A stretch of 64,000 bases of DNA, from the NCBI RefSeq assembly GCF_005877905.1, contig NZ_SWDV01000004.1:1-64000 (forward strand). The letters are read 5' to 3'. Both the position numbers and the translations under genes were made by a program. Below the pieces are notes generated by a model. That model was given only the letters and a program-made list of their open reading frames with translations. It was not told the origin of the DNA and did not search any database. Positions 32,401 through 44,400 of the stretch are shown one piece after another (positions within the stretch are counted from its first letter, which is position 1; each line of letters starts with the position of its first letter). This stretch comes from Pseudomonas nicosulfuronedens. Lineage in GTDB: Bacteria > Pseudomonadota > Gammaproteobacteria > Pseudomonadales > Pseudomonadaceae.

Positions 32401-35400
32401 TGACGGTCGCGGTGCTGGTGCCGCCATGGCCGTCGCTGATGGTGTAGGTGAAGCTACCGCTGCCATTGAAGTCCTTGGCCGGAGTGAAGACGACGTTGCC
32501 GCCTTCGAGCTTCACGCTGCCGTTCACCGCGCCCTGCACGCTGACGATGGACAGGCTGTCGCCGTCCACGTCGCTGTCGTTGCCCAGCAGGGTCTGCGGG
32601 GCAATGGTCAGCGGGGTGTCCTCGTTGGTCACCAGCTCGCCCACGGCGTGGGTCAGCGCGGTGCCGCCCACGGTGGTGTAGGTGCCGCCCTGCGGACGCA
32701 TTTCCACCTGCAGCTGGGCCTGGCCACCCTGATCCCAGTAGACGATCTCGATGCTGTGGTTGCCGCTCTGGGCGATGGTGAACACCGCCGATTCGCGACC
32801 AGTCGGGCTCTGGATGGCGTCGTACTTGAATACCTCCACGCCGTCGATCTTGATGCTGAAGCCGTCGTCGGCGTTCACCCGCAACTGGTAGCTGCCGGCG
32901 TTGAGGTTGATCGCGCCGGTGAGCTGGATGATCGCATCGGAGGTGTTCGCCGGGTCGGTGTTCAGCGAGCCGGCATCGTTGCCGAGGAACTTCTGCAGGT
33001 TGCCGTCGCCGCCCAGGTCACCGCCGCTGAGGTTGTAGTTCAGCGTGGTGGAGGTGAAGGTGGCGCTGGCGGCGTGACCGTTCATGAAGGCGGTCACCTG
33101 GCTCAGGCTGGTCAGGTTGCTGCCATCCGGGCCTTCGTTGTAGCCCCAGTATTTGCCGGTCAGGCCGCTGACGGTGAAGGTGTCGTTGACTGCCACCGGT
33201 GCATCGTTCACCGGGGTGACGTTGAAGGTCACCTTGTTCGGGGTGGCGTCGAAGGCACCGTTGCTGTCCTTCACCGAGAAGGTGAAGTTGGCGTAGTTGC
33301 TGCCGTTGCCATTGGCGGCCGGGGTGAAGACCAGCTTGCCGAGGTCGGCGGCGTCGATCACCTGGCCGGCGGTCACGGCGTTGCCGTTGAGCTTCAGGCT
33401 GCCGTTGGTGGGCAGGCTGTCGATCCGCACGGCGCTGAGGGCGTCGTTGTGGTCGACGTCGCTGAAGCCGAAGTCGCTGGCGCTGAAGCTGCGGCTGCTG
33501 TCCTCGTCCAGGGTGATGGTCTTGTCGGCGCCATTGGGGGCGTCGTTGGCACCGTTGACGGTGATGGTCACGGTGGCCGGTGCGCTGACTGCACCCTCGG
33601 CATCCTTGGCGGTGTAGGTGAAGGTCACCTGGCGGCTCTCGCCCGGAGCGAGGGAGTCGAAGTCAGTGCCCGGGTTGAACACGTAGCTGCCGTTGGCGTT
33701 GAAGGTGAGGCTGCCGTTGCCGCTGCCGACACCCTGGACCAGCGTGTAGCCGTTGGGGTTGACCGCGCTGTCCACGTCGGTGGCAGTCGGCACCTGGCCG
33801 TTGAGCGTGCTGTTCTCGCCGGTGGACTTGCTGTCGCTCTTCGCTTCCGGCGCATCGTTGACCGGGGTGACGTTGAGGTTCACTACGGAGTTGACGGTGC
33901 CGCCTTTGCCATCGCTGACCACCACGGTGAAGCTGTCCGAGCCGTTGTAGTCCTTGGCCGGGGTGTAGGTGTAGTCACCGGTGGCCGCGTTGAGCGTGAC
34001 GGTGCCGTGGGCCGGCGCGCTGCCGGCCTTGAGGGTGTAGGACAGGGTATCGCCGTCGACATCGCTGGCGATGATCTTGCCGGTCACCGCGGTATCTTCG
34101 GCGGTGGTCTTGGACTGGTCGGCGGTGGTCGGCGCGTCGTTGACCGGGTTGACGGTGATGCTCACCACCGAGTCGACGCTGCCGCCCTTGCCGTCGCTGA
34201 CGGTGATGGTGAAGCTGTCCGGGCCGTTGTAGTTGGCAGCCGGCGTGTAGGTGTAGTCACCCGTGGCGGTGTTGAGCACCAGTTGACCATGGGCGACGCC
34301 GCTCTTCACGGCGTAGCTCAGGGTGTCGCCGTCGACATCGCTGGCGATGATCTTGCCGCTCAGCGGGCTGTCTTCGTCGACGGTCTTGGTCTGGTTGCCG
34401 GTCGTCGGCGCGTCGTTCACCGGGGTGATGGTGAGGCTGACGACCTGATCCACCACGCCACCGTGACCGTCGTTGACGGTGACGGTGAAGCTGTCGCCGC
34501 CGTTGTAGTCCTTGCTCGGGGTGTAGGTGTAGTTGCCGGCGGCGTCGACCACGATGCTGCCGTGGCTCGGCCCCGACTTCAGGCTGTAGGTGAGGCTGTC
34601 GCCATCGACGTCGGTGGCGCTGACCTTGCCGGTCAGCGGGGTGTCTTCCGGCGTGGTGGTATTGCTCGGCGCATTGAACACCGGTGCATCGTTGACCGGG
34701 GTGACGGTGATGCGCACCACCGAGTCCACGCTGCCGCCCTTGCCGTCGCTGACGGTGATGGTGAAGCTGTCCGGACCGTTGTAGTTGGCAGCCGGCGTGT
34801 AGGTGTAGTCACCCGTGGCGGTGTTGAGCACCAGTTGACCATGGGCGACGCCGCTCTTCACGGCGTAGCTCAGGGTGTCGCCGTCGACGTCGCTGGCAGC
34901 GATCTTGCCAGTCAGCGGGCTGTCCTCGGCGACGGTCTTGCTCTGGTCGCTGGTGGTCGGCACGTCGTTGACCGGGTTGATGCCGACCTTGACCACCTGC
35001 TCGACGCTACCGCCTTTGCCATCGCTGACCACCACGGTGAAGCTGTCGCTGCCGTTGTAGTCCTTGGCCGGGGTGTAGGTGTACTGGCCGTCACTGCCGA
35101 AGGTCACGGAACCGTGCGCTGGGCCGCTGCCGCTCTTCACGGCATAGCCGAGGCTGTCGCCGTCCACGTCGCTGGCGTGGATCTGCCCCGAGACCGGGGT
35201 GTCCTCGTCGGTGGTCAGGTTCTGTGCGCCACTGACGGTCGGCGCGTCGTTCACCGGGTACACGGTGACGTTGAGGTCGACGGTACGGGTCGCCGCATCG
35301 TTGTTGCTGCTTTCGGTCGCGGTGGCGCTGACTTCCAGCTTGATGGTGCCGTTGAAGTCGGCTGGCGGAGTCAGGGTCAGGGTATCGAGGTTCCAACCCT

Positions 35401-38400
35401 TGAGGTCGACGCTGTTGTGGGTGGCGTCGGCGGTGAAGCTGTTCTTGCCGTCGCTCAGGGTGGCGCCGACCGGAATCTTGCCGATGCTGACCGAGAGGGT
35501 TTCCGAGCCGTCGGTGTCGACCAGTGCAGCCTTGATCTTCGACAGGTTGATGGCGGTGTCTTCGTTGCCTTCATTGAGGCCGAAGACCTTGTAGTGGGTC
35601 TGGCCAGAACTGCCGGTCAGGTCGGACAGGCGCTCGCCGCCGGAAGTCAGTTCGCCGGCGTTGTGGTACACCAGCGCACTGCCGGTGCCCAGCACCTGCG
35701 CGCTGCTGCCGTTGTCGGAGATGCTCAGGGTGTAGTTGCCCGGGCCGCTCTGGTTGTGCTGGTAGAGCGCGATCGGGTAGTAGCCGCTTTCGGTCGGGGT
35801 GAAGGTGCCGCTGAACTGGCCGCTGGTGCCGCCGGTGCCGCCCCAGGTGGCCTGGGCGACGGTGCTGCCGCCGATGACCAGGCGCACGCTGTCATCGCCT
35901 ACACCGGTGAAGGTGTAGGTGTGGCCGGCCTCGAGGAAGATCAGGCCGCTGACCTTGGTGGCAGTGCCGGCGGTGACGTCGGTGTTGCTCACGCTGTTGG
36001 TGGAGCCATGGGTGGTCGGGGTGCCGGCGGCGTCGATCTTCGCCTGCAGGTCGGCCGGCGCTGCGCCGTTGCCGCCATTGCCCAGGGCCAGGCCGGTCCA
36101 GGTGTCCACAGTCAGGCCGGTGGCTTTCGGATGGCTGCTGCTGCCGTCCAGGCTCAGGCTGGGTTTGTCCGCCACGGCCTCGATGCTGACCGTCACGGTG
36201 GAGGTGGAGGTGCCGCCTTTGCCGTCGCTGATGCTGTAGGTGATGGTGTCGGAGCCGCTGAAGTTTTCCTTCGGCGTGTAGCTCAGGCTGCCGTCCTGGT
36301 TGATCACGACGGTGCCATTGCCGGCGCTGGCGCCGGTGACGATCAGGGCGTCGTGTTCGGCGTCGGTGTCGTTGCCCAGCACGTCGATACGGATGGCCGT
36401 GTCTTCGTTGGTGTGTGCGGTGTCAGGTACAGCCACCGGCGCGTCATTGGTGCCGGTGACGGTGATGGTGATGGTCTGCGGGTCGCTCAGGGCGCCGTTG
36501 TTGTCCTTCGCCTGGTAGGTGAAGGTGACGTTCTCGCTCTGGCCGGCGGCGAGGTGATCGAAGGCGGTGCCGGGGGTGAAGGTGTAGCTGCCGTCGGCGT
36601 TGAAGGTCAGCGTGCCTTTGCCCTGGGCCACATCGGTCGCCAGCTGGTAGCTGGCGATGGTGCCGTCGATATCGGTGGCGACCGGGACTTGCCCCTGGAG
36701 AACGGTGTTCTCTTCGGTGGTCTGGGTGTCGGCGTAGGCCACCGGCTTGTCGTTGGTACCGGTGACGGTGATGGTGACCGTCTGCGGATCGCTCAGCGCG
36801 CCGTTGTTGTCCTTCGCCTGGTAGGTGAACGTGACGTTCTCGCTCTGGCCCTGGGCCAGGTGATCGAAGGCGGTGCCAGGGTTGAAGCGGTAGCTGCCGT
36901 CAGCGTTGAACGTCAGGGTGCCCTTGCCGGCAGCGACGTTGGTCGCCAGCTGGTAACTGGCGATGGTGCCGTCGACGTCGGTGGAGGCCGGTACATGGCC
37001 ATCCAGCACGGTGTTCTCGCCGGTGCTGGCGGTGTCGGCGAAGGCTACAGGTTTGTCGTTGGTACCAACGATGGTCACGGTCACGGTGGCGCTGGTGCCG
37101 TCGGCGGCCTTGACGGTGAAGCTGTCGGTCAGTTTTTCACCTTGCTTCAGTTCGTTGTAGGCGCTGTCGGCGACATAGGTCCAGGCACCATTGGCGCCGA
37201 TGCTGAACTTGCCATAGTCGCCGGCGGAGTTGGTCTGCGCCTGGAAGCTGGCCGGGCTGTCGACGTCGCTGATGTCCAGCTTGCCGCCGATGGTGACCGG
37301 GGCATCGGTTTCGTTGGCGCTGCCGCTGGCCTGGCCGGTGATCACGGCCGCGTCATTGCTGCCAGTGACGGTGATGGTGATGGTCTGCTGATCGCTCACG
37401 GCACCGTTGTTGTCCTTCGCCTGGTAGGTGAAGGTGACGGTCTCGCTCTGGCCGGCGGCCAGGTGGTCGAAGGCGGTGCCCGGATTGAAGGTGTAGCTGC
37501 CGTCGTCATTGAAGGTCAGCGTGCCCTTGCCCTGGGCGACGTCTTTGACCACTTCGTAACGGACGATGGTGCCGTCGATGTCGGTGGCGACCGGGACCTG
37601 GCCGTGGAGTACGGTGTTCTCCTCGGTGCTCTGGCTATCGGAGAAGGCAACCGGGCGATCGTTGGTGCCGATGATGTTCACGGTCACGGTGGCGCTGGTG
37701 CCATCGGCGCTCTTGACGGTGAAGGTGTCGGTGTAGCTCTGGCCGACTTTCAGCTCGTTGTAGGCGTCCTTGGCGACATAGGTCCAGGTGCCATCGGTGC
37801 CGAGGTTGAAAGTGCCGTACTTGCCGGCGACGTCGGTCTGCGCCTGGAAGGTTTCCGGGCTGTCGACGTCACTGACGGTGAGCTTGCCGCCGGTGCTGAT
37901 CGGCGCATCGGTCTCGTTGACGGAGCTGGACTTGACGCCGCTGATGACGGCCGCGTCATTGCTGCCGGTGACCGTGATGGTGATGGTCTTGGGTTCGCTC
38001 AGCGCGCCGTTGTTGTCCTTCGCCTGGTAGGTGAAGGTGACGGTTGCGCTTTCGCCGGCGGCCAGATGGTCGAAGTCGCTGCCCGGATTGAAGTGGTAGG
38101 TGCCGCTGGAGTTGAAGTTCAGCGCCCCCTGGCCCTGGCCGACATCGGTGACCAGCTGGTAGCTGGCGACGCGGCCGTCCGGATCGGTGCCGGCCGGCAC
38201 TTTGCCGTTCACGCGGCCGTTCTCGTCGACGCTGACGCTGTCGTCGTAGGCGGTGGGGGCGTCGTTGGTGCCGAGGATGTTCACGGTGACGCTGGAGCTG
38301 GTGCCGTCGGCGGCCTTCACGGTGAAGGTGTCGGTCAGGGTCTCGCCCGGCTTGAGTTCGTTGTAGGCGTCCTTGGCGACGTAGGTCCAGGCGCCATCGG

Positions 38401-41400
38401 TGCCGAGGTTGAAGGTGCCGTACTTGCCGACGACGTTGGTCTGGGCCTGGAAGGTTTCCGGGCCGTCGACGTCACTGACGCTCAGCTGGCCACCGGTGGT
38501 GATCGGCGCATCGGTCTCGTTGACGTTGACGATCTTCGCCCCGCTGATGATCGCGGCGTCGTTGTTGCCGGTCACGGTCAGGGTCAGGACGCTCTCGTCG
38601 GTCGCGCCGTGCTCGTCGGTGACGATGAACTTGATCTGCAGCTCGAGGGTTTCACCTGCGCCAAGCTGCTGGTAGTCGGCATGGTTGCCGTCGAAGCTCC
38701 AGGTGCCGTCCTGGTTCAGAGTGAAGCCGCCGGGCGCTGCGTCTTTCAGGCTGAAGGCGAGCGTGTGACCGTCATCCACGTCGGTGGCGGTGAGCGTGCC
38801 GCTGGAGAGGTTGTCTTCGTTCACCGAGGCGCTGGCGGCCTGAGCCTGTGGCGCATCGTTGGTACCGATGACAGTGATGGTCAGGGTGCTGGAGCTCTTG
38901 GCGCCGTACTGGTCGGTGACGCTGTAGTTGACGGTGAAGGTCTGCGTGTCACCTTCGGCCAGGTGCTGGTAGGCGGGGTTGTTGGCGTCGAAGCCCCAGC
39001 GACCGCTGCTGTCGCTGCCGAAGCCTGCCGGCAGCGGGCCGGTGGTGCTGTAGGTCAGTTGGGCGCCGTGGTCGACGTCGCTGCCGGGCAGCGACCCGCC
39101 GATCCAGTTGTCTTCGTGGACGGTGCCTTCCGCCGGACCGGCTACCGGGGCGTCGTTGGTCCCGGTGACGGTGATGGTGATGGTCTGCGGGTCGCTCAGC
39201 GCGCCGTTGTTGTCCTTGGCCTGGTAGGTGAAGGACACGTCGCGGGTTTCGCCCTGGGCCAGGCTGTCGAAGTCGTTGCCGGGGTTGAAGCTGTAGCTGC
39301 CGTCATTGTTGAAAGTGAGGGAGCCGTTACCGGTGCCGACATTGCTGGCCAGCTGGTAGCTGACCACGGTGCCGTCGATATCGGTGGCCACCGGGACCTG
39401 GCTGGAGAAGGTCGCGTTCTCGCCGGTGGCCTTGGTGTCGCCATAAGCCACCGGTGCATCGTTGGTACCGACGATGTTCACGGTGACCGTGGCGCTGGTG
39501 CCATCAGCCGCCTTGACGGTGAAGCTGTCGGTCAGTTTTTCGCCCTGCTTGAGCTCGTTGTAGGCGTCGCTGGCGGTGTAGGTCCAGGCGCCGTCGGTGC
39601 CCAGGCTGAAGGTGCCGTACTTGCCGCTGACGTTGCTCTGTGCCTGGAAGCTGGCTGCACCGTCGACATCACTGACGGTCAGCTGCCCGCCGGTGGTGAT
39701 GGGGGCGTCGGTCTCGTTGACATCGACCGTGGCCACGCCGCCGATGACGGCCGGGTCATTGGTCCCGGTAACGGTAATGGTCAGCGTCTGGGTATCGGTG
39801 GCGCCGTGCTCGTCGGTGACGATGTACTTGACCTGGATGTCCTTGGTCTCACCCTCGGCCAGGGACTGGTAGGCCGGGTTCTTGCCGTCGAAGGTCCAGC
39901 TACCGTCAGTCTTCAGGGTGAAGCCGGCGGGCGGGTTGCCGGAGACGCTGAAGCTCAGCTTGGCGCCGTCGTCCACGTCGGTGGCGGTGAGCTGGCCCTT
40001 GCTGACGGCGTCTTCGGTGGCGGCTGCGGTGGCAGCGTCTGCCCGCGGTGCGTCGTTGGTGCCGGTGACGGTGATCACCAGCACGCTCTGGGTGCTGGCG
40101 CCGTGCTCGTCGGTAACGGTGTAGGGGACGTTGATGATCTGTACGGCACCGGCCTTCAGGTGCTGGTAGGCGGCATCGCTGGCATCGAAGCTCCATTTGC
40201 CGTCGCTGCCCAGGGTCAGGCCGGCCGGGGCGGCCTTGTTCAGGCTGAACGTCAGCTGGGCGCCGTTATCGACGTCGATGGCCTTGAGCTCGCCGCTGAT
40301 CTGCGCGTCTTCGCGGACGAAGGTCAGCGAGGGCAGGGCGATGGGGGTGTCGTTGGTGCCGGTGACGGTCAGCGTCAGGGTGTTGGTGATGGTGGCGCCG
40401 TGTTCGTCGGTGACGGTGTAGTCGATCGACAGCACCTTGGTCTCGCCAGCGGCCAGGCTCTGATAGGCCGGGTCGAGGCCGTTGAACAGCCAGCTGCCGT
40501 TCTTGGCCAGGGTGAAGCCGGCCGGAGCTTTATCATTCAGGCTGAAGCTGAGCTTGGCGCCGTCATCGACGTCGGTAGCGGTGAGTTTGCCGATGCTGAG
40601 CTTGTCTTCGCTGGCGTTGGCGCTGATGGCATCGGCCACCGGCGCATCGTTGGTGCCGGTGATGGTGATGGTCAAGGTGCTGGAGCTGGTGGCGCCGTGT
40701 TCGTCGGTGACGGTGAACGGCACGCTGATGACCTGGGTGGCACCGGCTTTCAGGTGCTGGTACTCGCTGGCGCTGGCATCGAAGGTCCACTTGCCGTTGG
40801 CGTCGACGCTGAAGCCGGCCGGGGCGGTCTTGTCCAGGGTGTAGCTGAGCTGGGCGCCGTTGTCGGCGTCGGTGGCGGCGAGCTGGCCGCTGATCTGTGC
40901 GTCTTCCTTCACCGCGCCGCTGGTGGCGCTGGCGACCGGCGCGTCGTTGCTGCCGGTGACGGTGATGGTGATGGTCTGCGGGTCGCTCAGTGCGCCGTTG
41001 TTGTCCTTCGCCTGGTAGGTGAAGGTAACGGTGTCGCTCTCGCCGTCGGCCAGGTGGTCGAAGTTCGTGCCTGGATTGAAGCTGTAGCTGCCGTCGCTGT
41101 TGAAGGTCAGCGAGCCTTTGCCCTGCGCCACATCGGTGGTCAGCTGGTAGCTGGCAATAGTGCCGTCGACATCGGTGGCCGCCGGGACCTGGCCGTTGAG
41201 AACAGTGTTCTCTTCGGTGGTGACGGTATCGGCGTAGGCGACCGGGGCGTCGTTGGTGCCGGTGACGGTGAGGGTCAGCGTCTGGGTATCGGTGGCGCCG
41301 TGCTCGTCGGTGACGATGTACTTGACCTGGATGTCCCGGGTCTCACCCTCGGCGAGGGACTGGTAGGCCGGGTTCTTGCCGTCGAAGGTCCAGCTGCCGT

Positions 41401-44400
41401 CGGTCTTCAGGGTGAAGCCGGCGGGCGGGTTGCCGGAGACGCTGAAGCTCAGCTTGGCGCCGTCGTCCACGTCGGTGGCGGTGAGCTGGCCCTTGCTGAC
41501 GGCATCTTCGGTGGCGGCCGCGGTGGCAGCGTCTGCCCGCGGTGCGTCGTTGGTGCCGGTGACGGTGATCACCAGCACGCTCTGGGTGCTGGCGCCGTGC
41601 TCGTCGGTGACGGTGTAGGGGACGTTGATGATCTGTACGGCACCGGCTTTCAGGTGCTGGTAGGCGGCATCGCTGGCATCGAAGCTCCACTTGCCGTCGC
41701 TGCCGAGGATCAGGCCGGCCGGGGCGGCCTTGTTCAGGCTGAAGGTCAGCTGGGCGCCGTTATCGACGTCGATGGCCTTGAGCTCGCCGCTGATCTGCGC
41801 GTCTTCGCGGACGAAGGTCAGCGAGGGCAGGGCGATGGGGGTGTCGTTGGTGCCGGTGACGGTCAGCGTCAGGGTGTTGGTGCTGGTGGCGCCGTGTTCG
41901 TCGGTGACGGTGTAGTCGATCGACAGCACCTTGGTCTCGCCAGCGGCCAGGCTCTGATAGGCCGGGTCGAGGCCGTTGAACAGCCAGCTGCCGTTCTTGG
42001 CCAGGGTGAAGCCGGCCGGAGCTTTATCATTCAGGCTGAAGCTGAGCTTGGCGCCGTCATCGACGTCGGTGGCGGTGAGTTTGCCGATGCTGAGCTCGTC
42101 TTCGCTGGCGTTGGCGCTGATGGCATCGGCCACCGGCGCATCGTTGGTGCCGGTGATGGTGATGGTCAGGGTGCTGGAGCTGGTGGCGCCGTGTTCGTCG
42201 GTGACGGTGAACGGCACGCTGATGACCTGGGTGGCACCGGCTTTCAGGTGCTGGTACTCGCTGACGCTGGCATCGAAGGTCCACTTGCCGTTGGCGTCGA
42301 CGCTGAAGCCGGCCGGGGCGGTCTTGTCCAGGGTGTAGCTGAGCTGGGCGCCGTTGTCGGCGTCGGTGGCGGCGAGCTGGCCGCTGATCTGTGCGTCTTC
42401 CTTCACCGCACCGCTGGTGGCGGTGGCGACCGGGGCATCGTTGGTGCCGTTGATGGTGACGGTCACTGTGGTGCTGGTGCCGTCGGCGGCGAGGACGGTG
42501 AAGGAGTCGGTGAGATGTTCGCCAACCTTCAGTTCGTTGTAGGCACTGTCGGCAACGTAGTTCCAGGTGCCGTCGGCAGCGACGCTGAACTTGCCGTAGG
42601 TGCCGGCGGTGTTGGCCTGGGCCTGGAAGCTGGCCGGGCTGTCGACATCGCTGATGGTCAGTTTGCCGTTGAGGCTGACCGGTGCGTCGGTCTCATCGGT
42701 ACTGCCGCTGGTCTGGCCAGCGATCACGGCGGCATCGTTGGTGCCGGTGACCGTGATGGTGATGGTCTGCGGATCGCTCAGTGCGCCGTTGTTGTCCTTC
42801 GCCTGGTAGGTGAAGGTGACGTCGCGCGATTGACCGTCAGCGAGGCTGTCGAAGTCCTTGCCCGGGTTGAAGACGTAGCTGCCATCGGCGTTGAAGGTCA
42901 GCGAGCCATTGCCTTTGCCGACGTCGCCCACCAGCTGGTAGCCGGCGATGCTGCCGTCCACGTCGGAGGCGGCCGGGACCTGGCCATTGAGCACGGTGTT
43001 TTCTTCGGTGGTGGCGGCGCCCGGCAGGGCGACCGGCGCGTCGTTGGTGCCGGTGACGGTGATGGTGATGGTCTGCGGGTCGCTCAGTGCGCCGTTGTTG
43101 TCCTTCGCCTGGTAGGTGAAGGTGACGTCGCGGGATTGGCCATCGGCGAGGGCGTCGAAATCCTTGCCGGGGTTGAAGCTGTAGCTGCCGTCCGGGTTGA
43201 AGGTCAGGGTGCCGTTATTGGCGCCGACGCCGGTGGTCAGCTGGTAGCCGGTGACGTTGCCATCCACGTCGGAGGCGGCCGGGACCTGGCCGTTGAGCAC
43301 GGTGTTCTCTTCGGTGGTGGCCGCGCCCGGCAGGGCGACCGGTGCGTCATTGGTGCCGGTCAGGGTCACGGTGAGGGTGGCGGTGCTGGTCGCGCCGTGC
43401 TCATCGGTGACGGTGTAGGGCACCTGCACGACCAGGGTCTCGCCCTCGGCCAAGTGCTGGTAGGCCGGGTCCTTGCCATCGAAGGTCCAGCTGCCATCCG
43501 GCTTCAGGGTGAAGCCCGCTGGCGGATTGCCGTTGGTGGTGAAGGTAAGGGTGCTGCCGGTGTCGCGGTCAGTGGCCACCAGTTGGCCGCCGATCACGCT
43601 GTCTTCGTTGCCGCTGGCCTGGCCATCCTGGGCGACCGGGGTGTCGTTGGCGCCCTGGACGTTGATGGTGATGACGCGGGTGTCGGTGGCGCCGGACGGG
43701 TCGGTCACGGTCACCGTGAAGCTTTCGCTCGGGTTCTGGCCCAGGGGGAGGGCGTTCACCGCGTTGGCGTCGACCACATAGGTGTAGCTGCCGTCGGCGT
43801 TGACGGTCAGCTCGCCGTAGGCGCCCTTGGCGCTGCCGCTCCAGGTCAGGTTGGTGTCGTCGACATCGGTGGCGGTCAGTTGGCCCTTGATGTCGGCGAA
43901 GCTGTCGTTGGCGGCGGTGTCAGTGACGCTGCTGGTGTAGGTGCCAGTGGCCACCGGGGCGTCGTTCACCGGGGTGATGCCGACGTTCACCACCAGAGTG
44001 CTGGTCGCGCCGCGGGCGTCGGTGACGATTACGCTGAAACTGTCGGCACCGTTGTAGTCGCCATTGGGGTTGTACTGCCAGGTGCCGTTGGGGTTGAGCA
44101 CCAGCAGGCCGTTGGCCGGAGCCTGACCGACGCTGTAGCTGATGGTGTCGCCATTGGGATCGCGGGCGGCGAAGGCGCCGGTGAGCAGGGTGTCCTCGGC
44201 GGTGGTGAGGTTCAGCACGCCGTTGCTGCCTTCGGAGAATTCCGGGGCGAGGTTGGGCGGCAGTTCGCCCTGCCTTTCGTCGGATGCGTCGCCGCCGTTG
44301 CCCAGGCCGGCGGTGTCGTAGCCGATGGTCGGATCGACGCGCCCGGCCGTAGCGTCCAGCACCACGAAGCTGTGACCACCACCGACGCCACCGTTGCCGG

